Below are positions 53,379 to 54,798 of a DNA stretch of 54,798 nt, one piece after another. The translations under genes and the position numbers were made by a program. Position 1 is the stretch's first letter. Each line of letters starts with the position of its first letter. The notes beneath the pieces are model-generated. The model had not been told where the DNA came from, did no database searches, and saw only the letters and a list, made by a program, of their open reading frames with translations. Origin of the DNA: Macrococcoides caseolyticum (GTDB taxonomy: Bacteria; Bacillota; Bacilli; Staphylococcales; Staphylococcaceae); NCBI RefSeq assembly GCF_002902665.1, contig NZ_PPRM01000011.1, positions 1 through 54,798 of the forward strand, read 5' to 3'.

Positions 53379-54701
53379 TTATAAAAATTCTTTTACCGTC
53401 TCTACAATCAAATACATATTCAGTACGCTAAGGATTACTGTTAACAGCCAGGCGATGACATTCACCCATGTTTTATTGACGAACGCTTCTCCCATGATCT
53501 TTTTGTTGCTTGTTGCTAACGTTAATGGAATAATGCTGAATGGTAGCGCAAGACTTAAGAATACTTGTGTAAAAATCAACAAATCTTCAATCTTTGTTGC
53601 ACTTGAACCATACAACCACAAGCATAGGAAAACAGGAATTACAGCAATCATCCTTGTAATCAGTCGTCTTGCCCACTGCGGTATCTTTATGTTAAGGAAC
53701 CCTTCCATAACTATCTGACCTGATAATGTTCCTGTAATTGTCGAGTTCTGACCCGAAGCTAACAATGCTATAGCGAATAATGTACTCATCAATGCACCGC
53801 CCACTGCACCTGTGAATGTCGATGCCTTTAGCGCATTATATAGATCATAGAATCTGCCGAGTTCTTCCCCGTTGCCATAGAATAACGAAGCCCCAAGTAT
53901 CAATATAAGACAGTTGATTACAAAAGCAATCGTCAACTGAATATGTGAGTCGATCACTGCATACCAAATAGCCTCTTTCTTCTTAGCAACATTATCACGT
54001 ATATAGTTCCGAGACTGCACGATAGATGAGTGCAGATAAAGATTATGGGGCATGATGGTTGCACCGATGATTCCAAGAGCAAGATATAGCAGGTTACTGT
54101 TTGTAGCGATAGTTGTACTTGGCAGAAATCCTTCCAGCACGTCTCTCCATTCAGGTGAAGAAAAATATACTTCAAACATAAAGATAAATAAGACCGTGAA
54201 TACTAAAACACCAACAATAGCTTCTATCTTCCTGAAACCCAGCTTGATGATGACAAGTAGCAGCAAGACATCTACAACAGTAATCGTTACTCCGATAACT
54301 AGAGGAATGTTGAACAGCAGATTTAAAGCAATTGCACTACCGATGATCTCCGCAATATCTGTCGCCATAATTGCAAGCTCTGTAACAACCCATGCAGCGA
54401 TGGACACAGGCTTATTGCTCATATGCTTGGTAACCTGAGCGAGGTCCATACCACTAGCAATCCCAAGACGCGCGCACATACTTTGCAAGAGCATCGCTGA
54501 CAGACTGGATAACAGTATGACAAAGAGCAGCGTATACCCAAACTGTGCACCCCCTGCCATTGATGTGATCCAGTTTCCTGGATCCATATAACCGACGGCT
54601 ACCAACAGCCCTGGTCCCAAATACATAATCATTTTCTTGATGCCATGTGCCTCACTATCAAAAGACACCTTACCATTTATTTCTTCCAGACTTTTATTCA
54701 T
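53379..54701 (-). CDS. mntH: Nramp-family Mn2+ transporter MntH
   Basis: 440 residues, 11 helices. The metal motif [14 protein letters not shown] in helix 1 and [16 protein letters not shown] (MPH in helix 6) are the Nramp signature. Imports Mn2+ with protons. GGAGATG lies before the ATG. A DtxR/SirR-type operator lies 33 bp upstream, so manganese repression by an MntR homologue is expected. Complete within the window. Confidence 0.95.
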   Translation of the reverse strand: MNKSLEEINGKVSFDSEAHGIKKMIMYLGPGLLVAVGYMDPGNWITSMAGGAQFGYTLLFVILLSSLSAMLLQSMCARLGIASGMDLAQVTKHMSNKPVSIAAWVVTELAIMATDIAEIIGSAIALNLLFNIPLVIGVTITVVDVLLLLVIIKLGFRKIEAIVGVLVFTVLFIFMFEVYFSSPEWRDVLEGFLPSTTIATNSNLLYLALGIIGATIMPHNLYLHSSIVQSRNYIRDNVAKKKEAIWYAVIDSHIQLTIAFVINCLILILGASLFYGNGEELGRFYDLYNALKASTFTGAVGGALMSTLFAIALLASGQNSTITGTLSGQIVMEGFLNIKIPQWARRLITRMIAVIPVFLCLWLYGSSATKIEDLLIFTQVFLSLALPFSIIPLTLATSNKKIMGEAFVNKTWVNVIAWLLTVILSVLNMYLIVETVKEFL

Positions 54702-54733
54702 ATTATCATCTCCTTATACAATAATATACCATA

Positions 54734-54754
54734 ACTTTAGGTAAGCCTAAAAGT
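54734..54754. promoter_or_regulatory. MntR/SirR-type (DtxR family) operator of mntH
   Basis: ACTTTAGG-TAAGC-CCTAAAAGT-like palindrome, core TTTAGGTAAGCCTAAA, resembling the TTAGGTTAGCCTAA box of SirR/DtxR proteins. Confidence 0.82.
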
Positions 54755-54798
54755 TTTTTTAATAATAAAATATATTCTTTTATTCTCTATCGTTACCC

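Overview
The window is AT-rich, gene-dense and typical of a low-GC Firmicute of the family Staphylococcaceae. CstR is 86 residues with the family Cys31/Cys60 pair, AldA, Mqo, GntR and GlpT all look staphylococcal or bacillar, the ribosome binding sites are strong (AGGAGG-type) and TTG/GTG starts are frequent. The gene mix fits Macrococcus or a close relative better than S. aureus itself, but this is an inference from memory; no rRNA or other species marker is present. I saw no tRNA, rRNA, IS element, prophage or CRISPR array. It reads as chromosomal backbone with small accessory insertions.

Layout. 1-2.9 kb: metNPQ methionine importer under a SAM-I riboswitch. 2.9-9.5 kb: a phospholipase-D-like membrane protein, a YtrA-type GntR/ABC transporter operon with a near-perfect operator, an SDR protein lacking the usual catalytic Tyr/Lys, and a cupin/VOC pair. 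9.6-17 kb: YebC/PmpR-type regulator, Bax-inhibitor-1 protein, the gntRKP gluconate operon with a GntR operator and a cre site, a small hydrolase, and a PiT phosphate transporter with its DUF47 partner. 17.2-25.5 kb: NAD-binding protein plus esterase, YkvI-family and DHA2-type transporters, two unrecognised small proteins, and a tightly overlapping GNAT-ogt-phnA-DUF418 cluster. 25.6-28.2 kb: a secreted NlpC/P60 hydrolase with a WalR box and a divergent aldehyde dehydrogenase gene whose leader carries a perfect 27-bp palindrome. 28.2-28.64 kb: about seven copies of a 62-bp hairpin-bearing tandem repeat between convergent genes.

28.65-33.9 kb: NERD-domain protein, BASS-family transporter, malate:quinone oxidoreductase, methyltransferase and pyroglutamyl peptidase. 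33.9-39.1 kb: a divergent reactive-sulfur (cst) locus. CstR, a rhodanese and a TauE/SafE exporter run rightward; a four-domain CoA-disulfide-reductase/rhodanese/TusA/DsrE fusion and the persulfide dioxygenase CstB run leftward. Three CstR-type operators lie in the short region between them. 39.2-41.6 kb: dhaKLM and a DUF805 protein. 41.8-45.9 kb: AbgT-family transporter, a DUF2188 protein, a TusA/YeeE thiosulfate-uptake pair, and the remnant of an M20 amidohydrolase with an in-frame stop. 46-54.7 kb: a RecQ-type helicase fused to a phosphoribosyltransferase domain, a solitary bioB with a BirA box, an MsmX/UgpC-type ATPase, glpT, an intact M20 amidohydrolase, and mntH with a DtxR/SirR-type operator.

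Themes. Sulfur handling recurs: methionine import, persulfide detoxification and thiosulfate uptake. Many transcription units carry a recognisable local control site. The least explained items are the 62-bp repeat array, the helicase-phosphoribosyltransferase fusion, the short GTGAAATTGGC-type hairpin repeats around 39.1 and 41.7 kb, and the two unknown small proteins near 22-23 kb. I did not find convincing evidence of a wholly new multi-gene system.
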